Of a stretch of DNA of 64,000 nucleotides, positions 11,776-23,509 are shown piece after piece. Below the pieces are notes generated by a model that had not been told where the DNA came from, did not search any database, and saw only the letters and a list, made by a program, of their open reading frames with translations. How positions within the stretch are numbered: the stretch's first letter is position 1; each line of letters starts with the position of its first letter. The position numbers and the translations under genes are program-made. This DNA is from Calendula officinalis (taxonomy: Eukaryota; Streptophyta; Magnoliopsida; Asterales; Asteraceae). The stretch lies in NCBI GenBank assembly GCA_963853835.1, contig OY970824.1, forward strand, positions 4,035,001 to 4,099,000, written 5' to 3'.

Positions 11776-12835
11776 CAAGGCCTCTTCTAACGGGCCTCCT
11801 AGTTCTTCGATCCCGAACCTGAGTACATAGCAAAAACACAAACATAGTACGTGAGACAGAATTGCCTCGTGAGATACATGTGTTTTAGACCCGATAAACA
11901 ACTAGTCACATAATATCATTTATATTATAATAATATTATTAATTTCATCCGGGTCACTTCATTTCTTTCATCATTGGCCAATGTCAAGATAATCGGAATG
12001 CCTCCAATCTATCAAGACCGTCATATCCACGGTAACCGGAATACCTCAAATCTACCGGGACTCATAGGTATTGGGTAATCGGAATGCCTCCAATCTACCA
12101 CTAACATTAAGGAACCGTAATAACCGGAATGCCTCCAATCTATCACGGCCCTAGGGACATCGTCATCATCATCATTACTTGTCTTTTATTACTATGAGTT
12201 TATAGCTCCATCATTTCTCAATCAATTATCATTTCATCATCATATAAGCAATTCATTAGTAATCACATAATTAACTAAATTACTTATAGCCTCGATAAAA
12301 CATTGAACATAAAATATTTACTAGCTATGTACCCGGTTTTGAAAGTTCACATGTACTCACCTTAGTCAAGCTTAACCAAAAGATGTGTTCCTTGGACACC
12401 AATATCACTTCTCAAGATTTGAAAGCCTTAAATCTTCCAACCAATAACCTAATATCAAAACTAATACAATGGTTTACATTAAACATCAACAATAACTACA
12501 TATTCCATGACTAGTTAACTACTAGCACCATTTTTCCCCAATATACTAAACCTTAATTCCAAAAACCTTCATATTTTCATAGATCCATTTCATAAACACA
12601 TTTTTCTTGTTAAAATACCATAGATCTAAGTTATACAACTTCCATTTAACCATTTATGAACAAACCCCCAAACTAGGGTTTGAGATTCAAGCTTTCCCTA
12701 TTTGAATTTATGACTAAAAACCCAAGAGATATGAAGATTTACCTTTGATCTTCAACTAGGAGTGAAATTTCACAAGATTTGGTGAAGAAATCAGTTTCAA
12801 ACGATCATTTCCACTCAAAAACGTTCACAAACTCG
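11776..12835 (-). mobile_element. Truncated gypsy LTR fragment between direct repeats
   Basis: From about 11806 this matches the inner part of the solo LTR at 3908-5680 in the same orientation (for example CTTCGATCCCGAACCTGAGTA and GAAGAAATCAGTTTC). Both LTR ends are missing, and the left edge is a short unrelated filler. I read it as an LTR piece caught in a rearrangement that also duplicated the neighbouring 429 bp. Confidence 0.8.
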
Positions 12836-12836
12836 T

Positions 12837-13260
12837 TTAATATATCTTCAAATATATTACCTTGAGTCGGAGTCCTTAATTTTCACATTATGTTTTTACA
12901 AGAAAATTTTCTTTTTTATTTGTTTTCAATTTTAATTTTCTCATTTCTCATTTTTTTTAAATCTACCAGTTTATCATGTTTTTCTCTATATTTTCCTTTT
13001 TCTTTTCTTCTTTAGACTAATTTTGTGTGTGTAAAAAGTAATGTTTACCATTTGTTTAACTACACATGTATTTTAACTAATGATGTGTGTTAGTTTATTG
13101 AATACTTAAAAAAAATATTTTAGTTTTATAAGAAACTGAATACGAATATGGATTGAGAATATGAACTTTATACATGGAATCTACCATTATAAAAATTTGT
13201 ATTATATTTTTGATATTTCTAAATTTCAGAATTTTTTATTCTCGAGATAAAAAAACGCAA
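12837..13260. repeat. 429-bp direct repeat, copy B
   Basis: Second copy of 11347-11775 with small indels in T-runs and a few substitutions. It ends at the same base (ACGCAA) as copy A. Confidence 0.9.
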
Positions 13261-13954
13261 ATTTAGATTTTTATTGATTTGGTTTACAATTCGACTTTCG
13301 TTAAACTATAATTTGTTTGATTTTGTTTACGCTTTAAGTCTTTGACATACATTGGGAAAAAAAACACTCGAAGATCTAACTTACACTGTAAAACTTTGCC
13401 CATCTTTAAAAATTTGCCTTCTATCACCATTGCCGAGCATCCGACTTGCAACTCTAATTTGTCAACACTTAGATTTTTCTCTATAGTAATACCACCCCTG
13501 GCCATTTGCCAGGAATTTTTTCATTGGTTGTGAAGCAAATAAATTTGTTCCCATACCGGGGCCTGAAGGTGCCTTTGATCATCAAGTGACCACGTGAAAT
13601 ATGTTTGAGCGTGTAGAGTGCCAATTAAATGGGTCGTTTTCAAATAATCCAATAAAAAACCATTTAATTATCCAAGACAAAAATTAATTACAACCCACAC
13701 CAGCATGGACTTTTACTATAATGTTGAATATGCAAACGTAGATGTTTAATCTTCATCACTACGTACAACTAAGTATAACGTAATTTTACATAAGCAATTA
13801 GGTGCAATATTGTGGTTAAACTTTAAAAAAATTTAGACATATTATAAACTAGTAATTATTAGGTGCAATTAGGTGTAAAATTTTATTATAAAATTAATTG
13901 ATTTTAAAAGGAGTAACTTATATCTTTATAATTAAACATATTATAAATTTATTA
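13261..13954. other. AT-rich spacer
   Basis: No gene supported. It contains, at about 13510-13610, a second copy of the block seen at 11100-11185 (AAATAAATTTGTTCCC then GACCACGTGAA). Overlapping ORFs on both strands at 13284-13533 are mutual shadows without a family match. Confidence 0.4.
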
Positions 13955-14509
13955 CTTCCTCTGTCCCACAAAAAACTTCTCATTTCACTCTAAATTTTTG
14001 TCCCACAAAAAACTTTCCATTTCCCATATTTGACGGGCTCTACACAATAATAAAATTATTATTACTAAAGACTCCACCACTAAGAGCATCAGGTGTGGTC
14101 ACACCAAGTCGAAGTGCCACCTCCGCGCCACCTATGCGCCACATCACTATTTCACATATCACTATTTCACTAACCAATAATACTCTTTTGGGACCCACTA
14201 AAACACCTCTAACTCACAAAATACCCTTAAAAATCCACCCTCTCTCTCCTCTCTCATCCGCCGGACCACCCACGAATGCCTTCACTCACGTAACGTGAGG
14301 TATGGTGGCGGAGGGAATATGCTTAGGTGGCAAGTGGCGAGGGGGTGGCTCGCCACCACACCCCTCCCTCTAATATCTACTAACTATATTTCTTTCCCCA
14401 ATCCAACCTTATATTTTAATCAAAAGTATTATCAATGACCACACCACTAACTATCACCTAAAAACTTGTGCAAAAGTCAAATAAGAAATTTTTTCTGGGA
14501 CGGAAGGAG
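13955..14509. mobile_element. Stowaway MITE split by another MITE
   Basis: Outer ends CTTCCTCTGTCCCAC and GGGACGGAAGGAG with TA on both sides (13953-13954 and 14510-14511). Its normal body of about 265 bp is interrupted at 14081-14373 by a second element. Confidence 0.88.
14084..14370. mobile_element. Tourist-like (PIF/Harbinger) MITE nested in the Stowaway
   Basis: 287 bp beginning GAGCATCAGGTGTGGT and ending CACCACACCCCTCCCTC, imperfect inverted repeats. It is flanked by TAA on both sides (14081-14083 and 14371-14373), the Harbinger-type 3-bp target. It is more GC-rich than its surroundings. The 67-codon ORF across it is not a gene. Confidence 0.75.
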
Positions 14510-14511
14510 TA

Positions 14512-15421
14512 TTTTTCTAGATATTAATCAACAATTTGTTCTTTATTTGCTTGTTCCAAACGAAATAAATTTATTACCATGTGGGACATGTTACATAAAA
14601 TTGTGTAGAGACCACGCGAAGTCGCGAAGTAAGCCTACACAGGGTCAGTACTCAAACACGTAGGGTTTAAAGCTATACATTAGAACGTCCATTTTACTCC
14701 TTGAATTTCAAGACCGCATAAAAAAATGATGCAATGAAATAGACATAACATTTACGTTGGGTCTCCGTTTCAGGCGTTCGACCCATTTACTTTTCTTTGT
14801 TTAATTATTGGACTTTATTTTATACCAAAATTTTGGCTCATTAATTTGTGTATTTTGGCACGTTCGAAAATCTAGAGCTGATTTAATGTTTGTTTGAAAC
14901 TCTAGAAGAATTGGTTTTAATTTTAGGGTAAATTGCATTAAATAGCAACATTTTTTCTATTTTTTCCACTTGTTGGTCCACGTAATAAATATAAATATTT
15001 TATAATAACTTATGTCACTAGAAAATACTGACTACTCTCATTCTCGGTAAAACGTTTCTCAAATTGCAAAAATTTAAAAGTTCAGTTATTTTTGAAAAAT
15101 TTATAGTTTGTTGCTAGAATTAGGAATCACCTAATAGTCTATTTTATGCAATTTGCTCTTAATTTTATGAAATTTGAGTTTTTTTTCCTAAATTTCGTGT
15201 TCTTGTGTTGAATAGGTTTTGAAGACTAAATCTATAATATTCTTTGAATCAACGTGATTTTTTTGGATTAGATTGTCATGGGCATAATAAGAATTAACAA
15301 GACTAATCTGTTCGGTTTTAAGTCCACGTCAAAACGTTACCGGTAACAGAGAATTTTTTTTTACCTGAAATGGCAATGGAAATAAATGTTAGGTCACCTA
15401 CATCATAATAAAAAGAAACTA
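14512..15421. other. Spacer upstream of the terpene synthase
   Basis: No gene. A third copy of the repeated block lies at about 14530-14660 (AAATAAATTTATTACCATG, GGGACATGTTACAT, AGAGACCACGCGAAG, then AGCCTACACAGGGTCAGTA). The rest is AT-rich. Confidence 0.5.
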
Positions 15422-15738
15422 CTTCCTCCGAATCAGAATAAGTGATACATTGTATGATTCACGATTTTTAAGGCAAAAAATTATAAATGGTGATTAAATA
15501 GATTAATTGATGGTTAGTGGGGAATGAGCCATAATATTTAAATAAATTGTGGTTAATGATGTGTTAAAGGTAAAAGTAAGGGTAAGTAAATAATTTCACA
15601 TTATAAAATGAGATAATGAGTATGAGGCCCATTAATATTTATCAAATAAGATATATTTTCAAAGTGTATTACTTATTTAATTTGATATATCCAAATATAA
15701 AAAGTACTCAGTATATCACTTATTTTGAAGAGAGGAAG
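15422..15738. mobile_element. Stowaway-like MITE, 317 bp
   Basis: Ends CTTCCTCCGAATCAGAATAA and TTATTTTGAAGAGAGGAAG with TA on both sides (15420-15421 and 15739-15740). It lies 300 bp upstream of the terpene synthase ATG and could influence that promoter. Confidence 0.82.
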
Positions 15739-15952
15739 TATAACTTTTGCAAGACAACGTGGATAAGGATCTTCTCCATTGACCGTTTACCCATGTGGGA
15801 CATTTTACATTTAAATTGTCTAGAGACCACGTGAAGTACGCCTACATAGGGTCAGTATTCAGTATTTGCAGTTCAAAAAAAAAAAAAAAACACATAGGGT
15901 CAGTATTCAAATTAACATGTATCTTGACTTATAATTTATCGACCAATTAACA

Positions 15953-15960
15953 CTATATAA
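15953..15960 (+). promoter_or_regulatory. Probable TATA box of the terpene synthase
   Basis: CTATATAA lies 79-86 bp before the ATG at 16039, with a CCAAT-like word (GACCAATTAA) just upstream. A fourth copy of the upstream repeated block (TGTGGGACATTTTACAT...AGAGACCACGTGAAGTACG) sits at 15790-15860. Confidence 0.6.
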
Positions 15961-16038
15961 GTACGTGGTTTCCAATTATATATTTGATAACAAAAGTATT
16001 AGAACATTCACATAGAATCCTTACAAATTGTTGCTTAA

Positions 16039-19000
16039 ATGGAGCATTCTCTTGCTTCGATCAATGTTTCGGTCAGCATGTGGAAGGAAGAAGTGTTTTC
16101 AAAGACAAAATTAGCTGACCAATTTTACTCATTTGTTTCACCATCTGCTTATGACACTGCATGGTTAGGAATGATTCCTCATCCAGTCGAACATAACACC
16201 CCACTCTTTAAGGGTTGCCTTGAATGGATACTCAATAACCAAAACGACCAAGGCTACTGGGGAGAATCCGACGTCAATGGTGATCTTCCCACCATTGATG
16301 CTCTTTCTGCTACCCTTACTTGCATGGTTGCACTCCAAAAGTGGGAACTTGGTGCTGAAAACATACGAAAAGGTATGTACGTGCATGCTGCATCAGTTAT
16401 GCAAACATAAATTGTGAATATTAATTTAAATTAGCACAAGCTTGATATGTTAGACTCGTAAGTCTGCTCGAGTAGCTCGAGCTTGACTTGATTCGAGTTG
16501 ATTTCGAGTATTTTCCGAGTCGATCTCGAGTACAAGTTAACTCGACTCGTTTACACCAACTCCTATTAATGCTCTAAATTCCCACTAGTCGATCATTATG
16601 ATCTTCCAACATGCATGGTATCTAATTTGTACGTAGGTTTGAAATTTTTACATGCAAACATGGAGGAGATGCTTAAAGAACAACATGATCATCTTCCTCG
16701 ATGGTTCTCCATAGTGTTCCCATCAACCATTGAACTTGCAGAATCATCAGGTCTACAGCTTAAGTTTTCTGATCACACCAACTCACTAATTTCCGAGATA
16801 GCAGATACAAGGAAAAAAATTGTTTGCCGGTAATTAAGCATATGTTCACTGTTTTTGTGTGGTTTGATTTTACGTACATCTCGAACTTTATATCCTGATA
16901 AGTATTCATAAATACATTTAAGAAAAATAAACAAAATCCAGAGTAAATATGCTAGTTTCATAAATATATTTTAGATATGTGATAAATGAAATTACTAATT
17001 TCAGGGAAGAGCTTGTTGATAAACAGCAGTACCCTCCATTGTTGGCTTACTTAGAGACTTTTGAATCAACAAATAATAATGTTGATAAAGAAACCATAGC
17101 CAAGCACATAAGTGAAGATGGCTCACTTTTTCAGTCACCGTCGGCTACCGCACAGGCTTACATCACAACCGGAAACCACAAGTGCCTGGAATATCTAATA
17201 TCACTTATTCACAAATGTCCAAATGGAGGTACAAACACAAGCATGCATATATATACATATTAGAATGATGTTTGCCTAAACCAGTGAGTACGTAATATTA
17301 CGTATCATTTTAACATATAAGCGGTTTAAACTGAAGATTTCAGCATGGGTAAAAATTTCCGGATATATAATTAAATTCGTGTTTATGTATCTTCATAAAT
17401 TTGAAAATAAAAAATTTGATTTAGCAATAAGTATAATTTGTGTTTAATAGAAATTGTGTTTATCTTGTTTTGATTTTGTGTATAAAGTTTTATTGACGGA
17501 AACTTTATTTATTTTAACTTGCATTCATTAATGATATCTTTGTGTTGTTTATGGAAAGTGTACGGGTAAGATAGTTATTTGAAGTTCTTAATTTATACGA
17601 GAGACAAGCGTAAACGCTATATACGTTAGTAGATCGAGACAAGGGAGGGTTCGGGTACACAGTTTCTTGACGTAAAATGTATAGGAAGCTGTCGAATTAA
17701 ACATCAAAGGGTTTATTTCACGCGGTGTCATTTTTGTAATATTTGGGAACTTCAGTGTCATCTCCGTCTAGATGTGTCTAAGCGCTCTCGATCGAAGAGC
17801 TAATTAGTTCACTTGTGTTGCCTTAATTCGCATTATAAATATGCCGAATTGTAAACTATTTTTACTTAATTTTGGCACGTGCAGTTCCACAGACCTTCCC
17901 GATGGATGAAGAACTAATTAAACTCAGCATGGTTGATCAAGTGCATAAGCTAGGCTTATCCGAGTACTTCACAGAGGAGATTGAGAACATACTTACCAAA
18001 ATATACGGGTGAAATATCGATCATTTACATTTATAAAAATATATACTTCCATACAAGTACGTTTATATTAATGATTAATCTAAAAATACGATTTTTCAGG
18101 AGTTACATGGACAAAGAATCGCTTCAAGACAACAAGATCTGTATTAATGGAGTGAAATTATACAAGGACTCCTTAGCTTTTCGACTCTTTCGGCTGCATG
18201 GATATAATATATCTCCATGTAAGTATATCTTTATTAAGCACGCCAGTTCAAATGTAATCATTCTTTAACATGCCTTTAAAGACATTTATAATTTTGAACA
18301 TTTAATGAATATCCTCCTCAAAAGAGTATTCTCAGGGCTCCTCAATGTGGCTGAGCTTTACTCGTGATGTAACAACATAATCATTGTCGTGACCCACCTT
18401 CTCATGACCATCTAAGAAATGTTTATCCAAGAAGTGATTGGATCATAACCTACAAAAAGTCATTTGGACCCTTACTACTAGACATCAGTTATCTATAACT
18501 GATTAATAATATGGAAGAAACCAACCAACACCACTAGTTAAACTCGCTTTTCTAGAAGATCGGTCAATAGTCAACAGCCAATATAAACGCAATACAACAC
18601 ATGTGAAATTCAAAACCATGATTGAAATATGGGAGAACCTTACATACGATATATTTAAAAGAGATTGAAAAGTTTTAGGAAATTTACATCTAAAAATGGA
18701 AGTAAAAACAAAAAAATGTATTAACGTTGAAAATCAGCCCTAAGTGATAAACTATGGGCCAAAGGGGCCTTTTCCAAAACCAACCAATGCTTGGTTTATC
18801 GTACCTGATTTGGTTCGTTGCAGTGACCTTTTGTTGGTTCTTATATGATGATGAAATCTTGGATAATCTGGAGAACAGCTGTGGACAGTTCACAAGCTCA
18901 TTGCATAGTGTTTATAAAGCCACAGATCTTATGTTCCCGGGAGAAAATGAAATGGATGAGGCAAGATCATTTTCAGAAAAATTGCTTCGCAAAATTCCAA

Positions 19001-20664
19001 CAATGAATAACATAATCGATGATAATATCGTCATACTCCCAAATATACACAATGTGGTAAATACAGCCTCTCTCTCTCTCTCACACACAATTTGGATATG
19101 TGTTTTCACACCTTGTTAGATAGCTCAAGAGCTAAGTCTACCATGGATTGCAAGACTTGACCATAGAACGAGTATTGAGCAAAGCAAAGAACCTCTGTGG
19201 GTAGGAAAGGCCTCCTTTTATACCTTATCATAGTACGGACCTAACCAAACTTGCTCTTCAAAACTACACATTCCGGCAATTTGTTTACCAAAATGAAATG
19301 CAGGGACTAAAAAGGTACATCTTCCATTTGTTACTGCAAAAGAAATTACCAAATATTGCTACTTCACTTCATTTGTTTATTTAATTACCATGCATGTAGG
19401 TGGTCGAAGAAATGGGGACTAACTGAAATGGGATTTGGTAGAGAGAAAACTATGTATTGCTACTTTGCAGTTGCAGCCAGTACTTCTCTGCCTCATGATT
19501 CTATTATACGAATGATAGTTGCAAAAAGTGCAATATTGATTACAGTTGCAGATGATTTTTTTGATATGAGCGGCTCTCTTGACGAGTTATATGTCTTGAT
19601 GGAAGCTATTCACATGTACCATATATTTTTATTTTATCTTTTTCCTGATGATATATTTCATACTTACATATTTGAAAAACAGATGGGATGGTGAAGGACT
19701 AACTGGTCCAAGCAAGGTGATTTTTGATGTGTTGGATGATCTTGTGAGAGATACTGCCAAGACATTAGTCCTTCATGGAAAGATTGATGTAATGGATGAT
19801 TTCAGAGACCTAGTAAGTGCATTATGTTTTGGTATACTTGCTTTAAGACTTGTACTAATACATGTCATGTTATAATTTTGAAGTGGAGAGAGACGTTCAA
19901 CGCGTGGTTGACCGAAACTATATGGGGAAAGAGTGGTTACATACCTTCAGTGAATGAGTATCTGGAAACGGGCATGATCTCCATTGCTACACATATCTTG
20001 GTCTTGACTTCTTCCTGCTTCTTGACTCCAAGTTTGACCAAAACAAAAGTCAAGCCCCAAAGTTACGAGAGTATTACACAATCGCTTATGACTACTACTC
20101 GATTGCTCAATGACATTCAAAGCTACCAGGTGTTTCTTACAACATTATATATTAATCATTTAAATATCATATTTATTCAATATATTAACATAAATTTTCA
20201 AGCAGAAGGAACAAGAAGAGGGGAAAATGAACCTTGTGTTGCTTCACTCTGAAGAAAACCCTGATGCAAGCATGGAAGATGCAATTGCTAAAGTTCAGAG
20301 CATTCTAGAGAGGAAAAGGAAAGAGTTACTCAAACATGTTTTTACAGATGATAATAGTGATTTTCCTGATCAATGGAAGTATCTGCACTTATCTTGCTTC
20401 AAGGTGTTTCAAATGCTATTCAACTCTACCAACTTATATGATACAGATGCTGAACTACAGTCAGACATAGAGAAAGCAATTTACATCCCCCCACAATTTC
20501 AAATTTCTAAACATTTGAAGCCCCAGAAAAGTCTGCGTCGGTTTCCAATAAAGTCAAACTTGAAAGTCAACAGTGGATATGTTCAACACTTTCCCAAGAA
20601 GCACATGATAAAAGTCAGCTCTGAAGTGTTCAGTTCACCAACGTTTAGCTTATGTTACATTTGA
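16039..20664 (+). pseudogene. TPS-f terpene synthase, geranyllinalool synthase type, frameshifted
   Basis: Eleven exons by GT-AG junctions and frame: 16039-16372, 16637-16829, 17005-17228, 17885-18008, 18100-18218, 18824-19056, 19120-19314, 19400-19615, 19683-19812, 19884-20129, 20206-20664. The product would be about 823 residues, normal for TPS-f enzymes, which ionise geranylgeranyl diphosphate to (E,E)-geranyllinalool, precursor of the volatile TMTT. SAYDTAW is at residues 36-42, close to the start, so there is no plastid transit peptide. The class I motif DDFFD is at about 525-529 and the NSE/DTE motif begins NDIQSYQ at about 665. There is no class II DxDD. In exon 7 the frame reads into TAG at 19231-19233. 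Downstream the correct frame is offset by one base, and the exon 7-8 junction phase only works if one extra base is removed (or two added). As written the protein stops at codon 447, before all metal-binding motifs. Other TPS-e/f activities (linalool, nerolidol) cannot be excluded. Confidence 0.88.
16440..16560. repeat. CTCGAG/ACTCG-rich repeat in intron 1
   Basis: Dense GCTCGAG, GACTCG and CGAGTC words in both orientations, ending CTCGACTCGTTTACACC. This pattern is typical of the subterminal part of plant hAT-like elements. No ends could be fixed. Confidence 0.45.
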
Positions 20665-21931
20665 AGAATGAATGCATCATTTCTCAAATGTTAGAAAAGA
20701 AGGCGACCTCAAAGCTTATATGCTTATTTGCTATATGTTTGCATTGTATCACTGTAGGGGTGTTTGTGTAAAAATAAGAGGACTATTGACTCAATAAAAA
20801 GAAGAAAAATAAGACGTTCTGCTTCATCAAGAATTAGAACCGTAAGATCTGCACACTAAATCCAACTAATGAGTTACCATACAAAAAAATTTACTCAATT
20901 AACAATCGCCAAAAAGCATAAATAATGAATTGTTAAGCTACATTGCGTAATTCAATGTATAAGCAATAAGATGAAAAAATTTTGTGCCCTAGTTTGACTA
21001 GAACAATTTTGACGGAAAGTTTGAGCAATTGGAATTGGAGAACAATTACCTATGCTTGAAAAATTCAGTCCAAAAACTCCCACTTCGGGCTGGGGATCCA
21101 GATCCAACGGTGAAGGCGATTGAGGATTGCTTATGATTTTCAGCATTGGCACGTAAATCTCAGAAATAACGGTTTTTCATAACAGGGAGAACCAAAAGTA
21201 GGGGTTGGGAGTGCAGGCGCGTAAAAGATCGAGTTCGCCCGTATAGAAATTAGATTTTTGTGTAAATTATAGAAATTGTCCGGTGTTCGAATTATCCCAT
21301 TTTATTCTTGAACTTTCAATTTCATTTTTTTCCCTTTTAATTTTATTATTTCGTCTAAATTAACTAACCTTACATGTCAATAGATAAAATGTAAATAATT
21401 AGTTTTTAATATACAATCAGCACTTCCCGACCAATATCTCCAAAATTCCATTTTAGATGCCAACATAAATAATTAATTTTTCAGATTTTTTGCGAAACAC
21501 TCATTTTAAGTTATTTATATTTTCAAAATGTAAGCAAATAATCTGCTTCAAATCACAATCCCAAACACAAAGTAATTGTACCAGTTAGCTTTTTTTTTTA
21601 TCAACAATTTACATACATATGTTGCCATCAAAACTAACAAAATTATTCTCTTGGAATATTAAAAGCATTGTATTAATTTGCGTCTAAATATATTGCCATC
21701 AACTAACAATTTTCTCTGTTATAAATAGTTGTATATATATATAAAATATGTTGTGTACACATATGTTGCCATCAACTAAATTATTTTCTTCAAATATCTT
21801 GGTAGTACGACACAACAGATGGATGGGCTTGTTTAGTTTAGTAGAGTAGAGGCCCATCAAGAAACAAATAATGCAGTGGATAGTTTAAAAGCTAGATAGA
21901 TGTGCTACAATAAATTCTTGAAATATATTAA
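20665..21931. other. Spacer between terpene synthase and carboxypeptidase pseudogene
   Basis: It contains the terpene synthase 3' UTR region. On the minus strand, a 66-codon ORF at 20952-21152 begins with a proline-rich, exon-like sequence followed by a possible donor (GTAATTG near 21050). It could be the displaced first exon of an unrelated gene, but it has no continuation. The remainder (21240-21930) is AT-rich with nothing recognisable. Confidence 0.35.
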
Positions 21932-22859
21932 TTATCGTTTAAAAGGTGGAGACTGGCCGAGGAGAAAGGAAGTGAAGAATGCCAATGATTCGCTGGGTTT
22001 GAAGATGGGGACCTCTAAATGTAGCAAAAGTAAGCCCTTCATACTCTTGAACCCAACCACCAACCCATGATACTTGTTCCCGACAACATAGATCAAAATC
22101 AAATTAAATATGCAATGAATCTGCGCTAGGTTTCTACTTTTATGGACTAAAGGTAGATCGCAATTAGCTAGATAAAGTTTCTACCGTATAATATACAAGT
22201 ATAAATTAATTAATCTCCCACTGATAATATTAATTACCAAGGCCTCCATGGTTGAGTAATAGGCAGGCCTAGAGAGCTTAAACTGTATCTTGTGGACAAC
22301 ACTGGCACTCTTCCATCCGTATCTCCACTATTAATTAGTTACACACAAACTAAATATCCTATTAGTACCGATAAAAAACAAAATATTGTGTTATATATGG
22401 CACGTACCTGTAGACCCAAATTCTAAGTTTGGCATCAATTAGTTTCTCGTATATTGGAAGAACAGAGTCCTGTGTTTGTCGCCATCCATAGAATATGTCC
22501 ATACTGCAGCAATTAAAAGATTGTTAATCTTAATATCATAAAATTATTGGAATATTATTATATATGCGTATATTTCTCAATAATTACTTGCAAATGCTCC
22601 AGTTCTTGAGTTGATGACCATCTCCAACATGCAGAGCCTTCTGAACCTCAAGATTGTTATAATAACTTGTTGCATAGTCATCAAGGCAAGGATCATAACC
22701 CCCCGTTAGGCGTGGCATCTGAAATTAGAACGTACATAATCAACAACTAGGGTATGATTAATATCTGAATGATAATGATTCAAACTTCCCTTTACACCTG
22801 TCTGATAATTAAGAGGCAGAACATGTTGAATTTTTTACTCAGATGCTGATTAAGAGGCT

Positions 22860-23477
22860 TGTCAGGATCGATTAACTATAAACAAGTTAATAAACACCTT
22901 AGATCTAGTTGATGATAGAAGTTGCAGCGGATCAACACTATATCAATAATTAAGAACAATGAACTGTATGAACAATATGCAAGAATATAAAGAACACAGT
23001 TTCACAAAAAGCTTCAATGTATATTATTGAGTTAACAATACACACGTACGTTTACAATTCGTAAGGAACATACTTATAGTAGTCCTTGAAGCTAAACTAT
23101 TTACCCTAGTTATTCTAGGACTTGATTTACATCGAATTATAAAAGATATACATTTAATTACATTCTATAACTATCTCTACGAAGATCTCTGACTTGATAT
23201 CTTCCAAAAACGCGTATCAGTAGTAACTGCAATCACCAGTAGTAAATAAGTAACATCAGTAGTATACTTGGTGATCAGTAGTAAGTCCATAATCAACGTC
23301 AGTAGTAACTACAATGATCAGTAGTATCTTCAATCTTCTCATGATCAGTAGTAACTTAGTTATAGTAAACACCAGCATCAACTTCATCAGTAGTAATATG
23401 TTCTGCCCCATCAGTACTAAGTATGTCAGTACTAACTGCAGCATCAGTAATAAGTTGATCTGTGTTTTGCTCCAACA
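22860..23477 (-). repeat. Copia-1 3' LTR
   Basis: 618 bp, nearly identical to 30301-30918. It is rich in CAGTAGTAA words in the half nearest the polypurine tract. The polypurine tract lies directly beside it at 23478-23490. Confidence 0.93.
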
Positions 23478-23509
23478 ATCTCCCCCTAAACTTATTGATC
23501 ATCTTTTAA

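Noticed and set aside
19200..19314. Alternative splicing that skips the exon 7 stop of the terpene synthase
   Set aside because: No good donor-acceptor pair around 19231 restores the frame while keeping the conserved residues on both sides. The exon is otherwise continuous with the family sequence.
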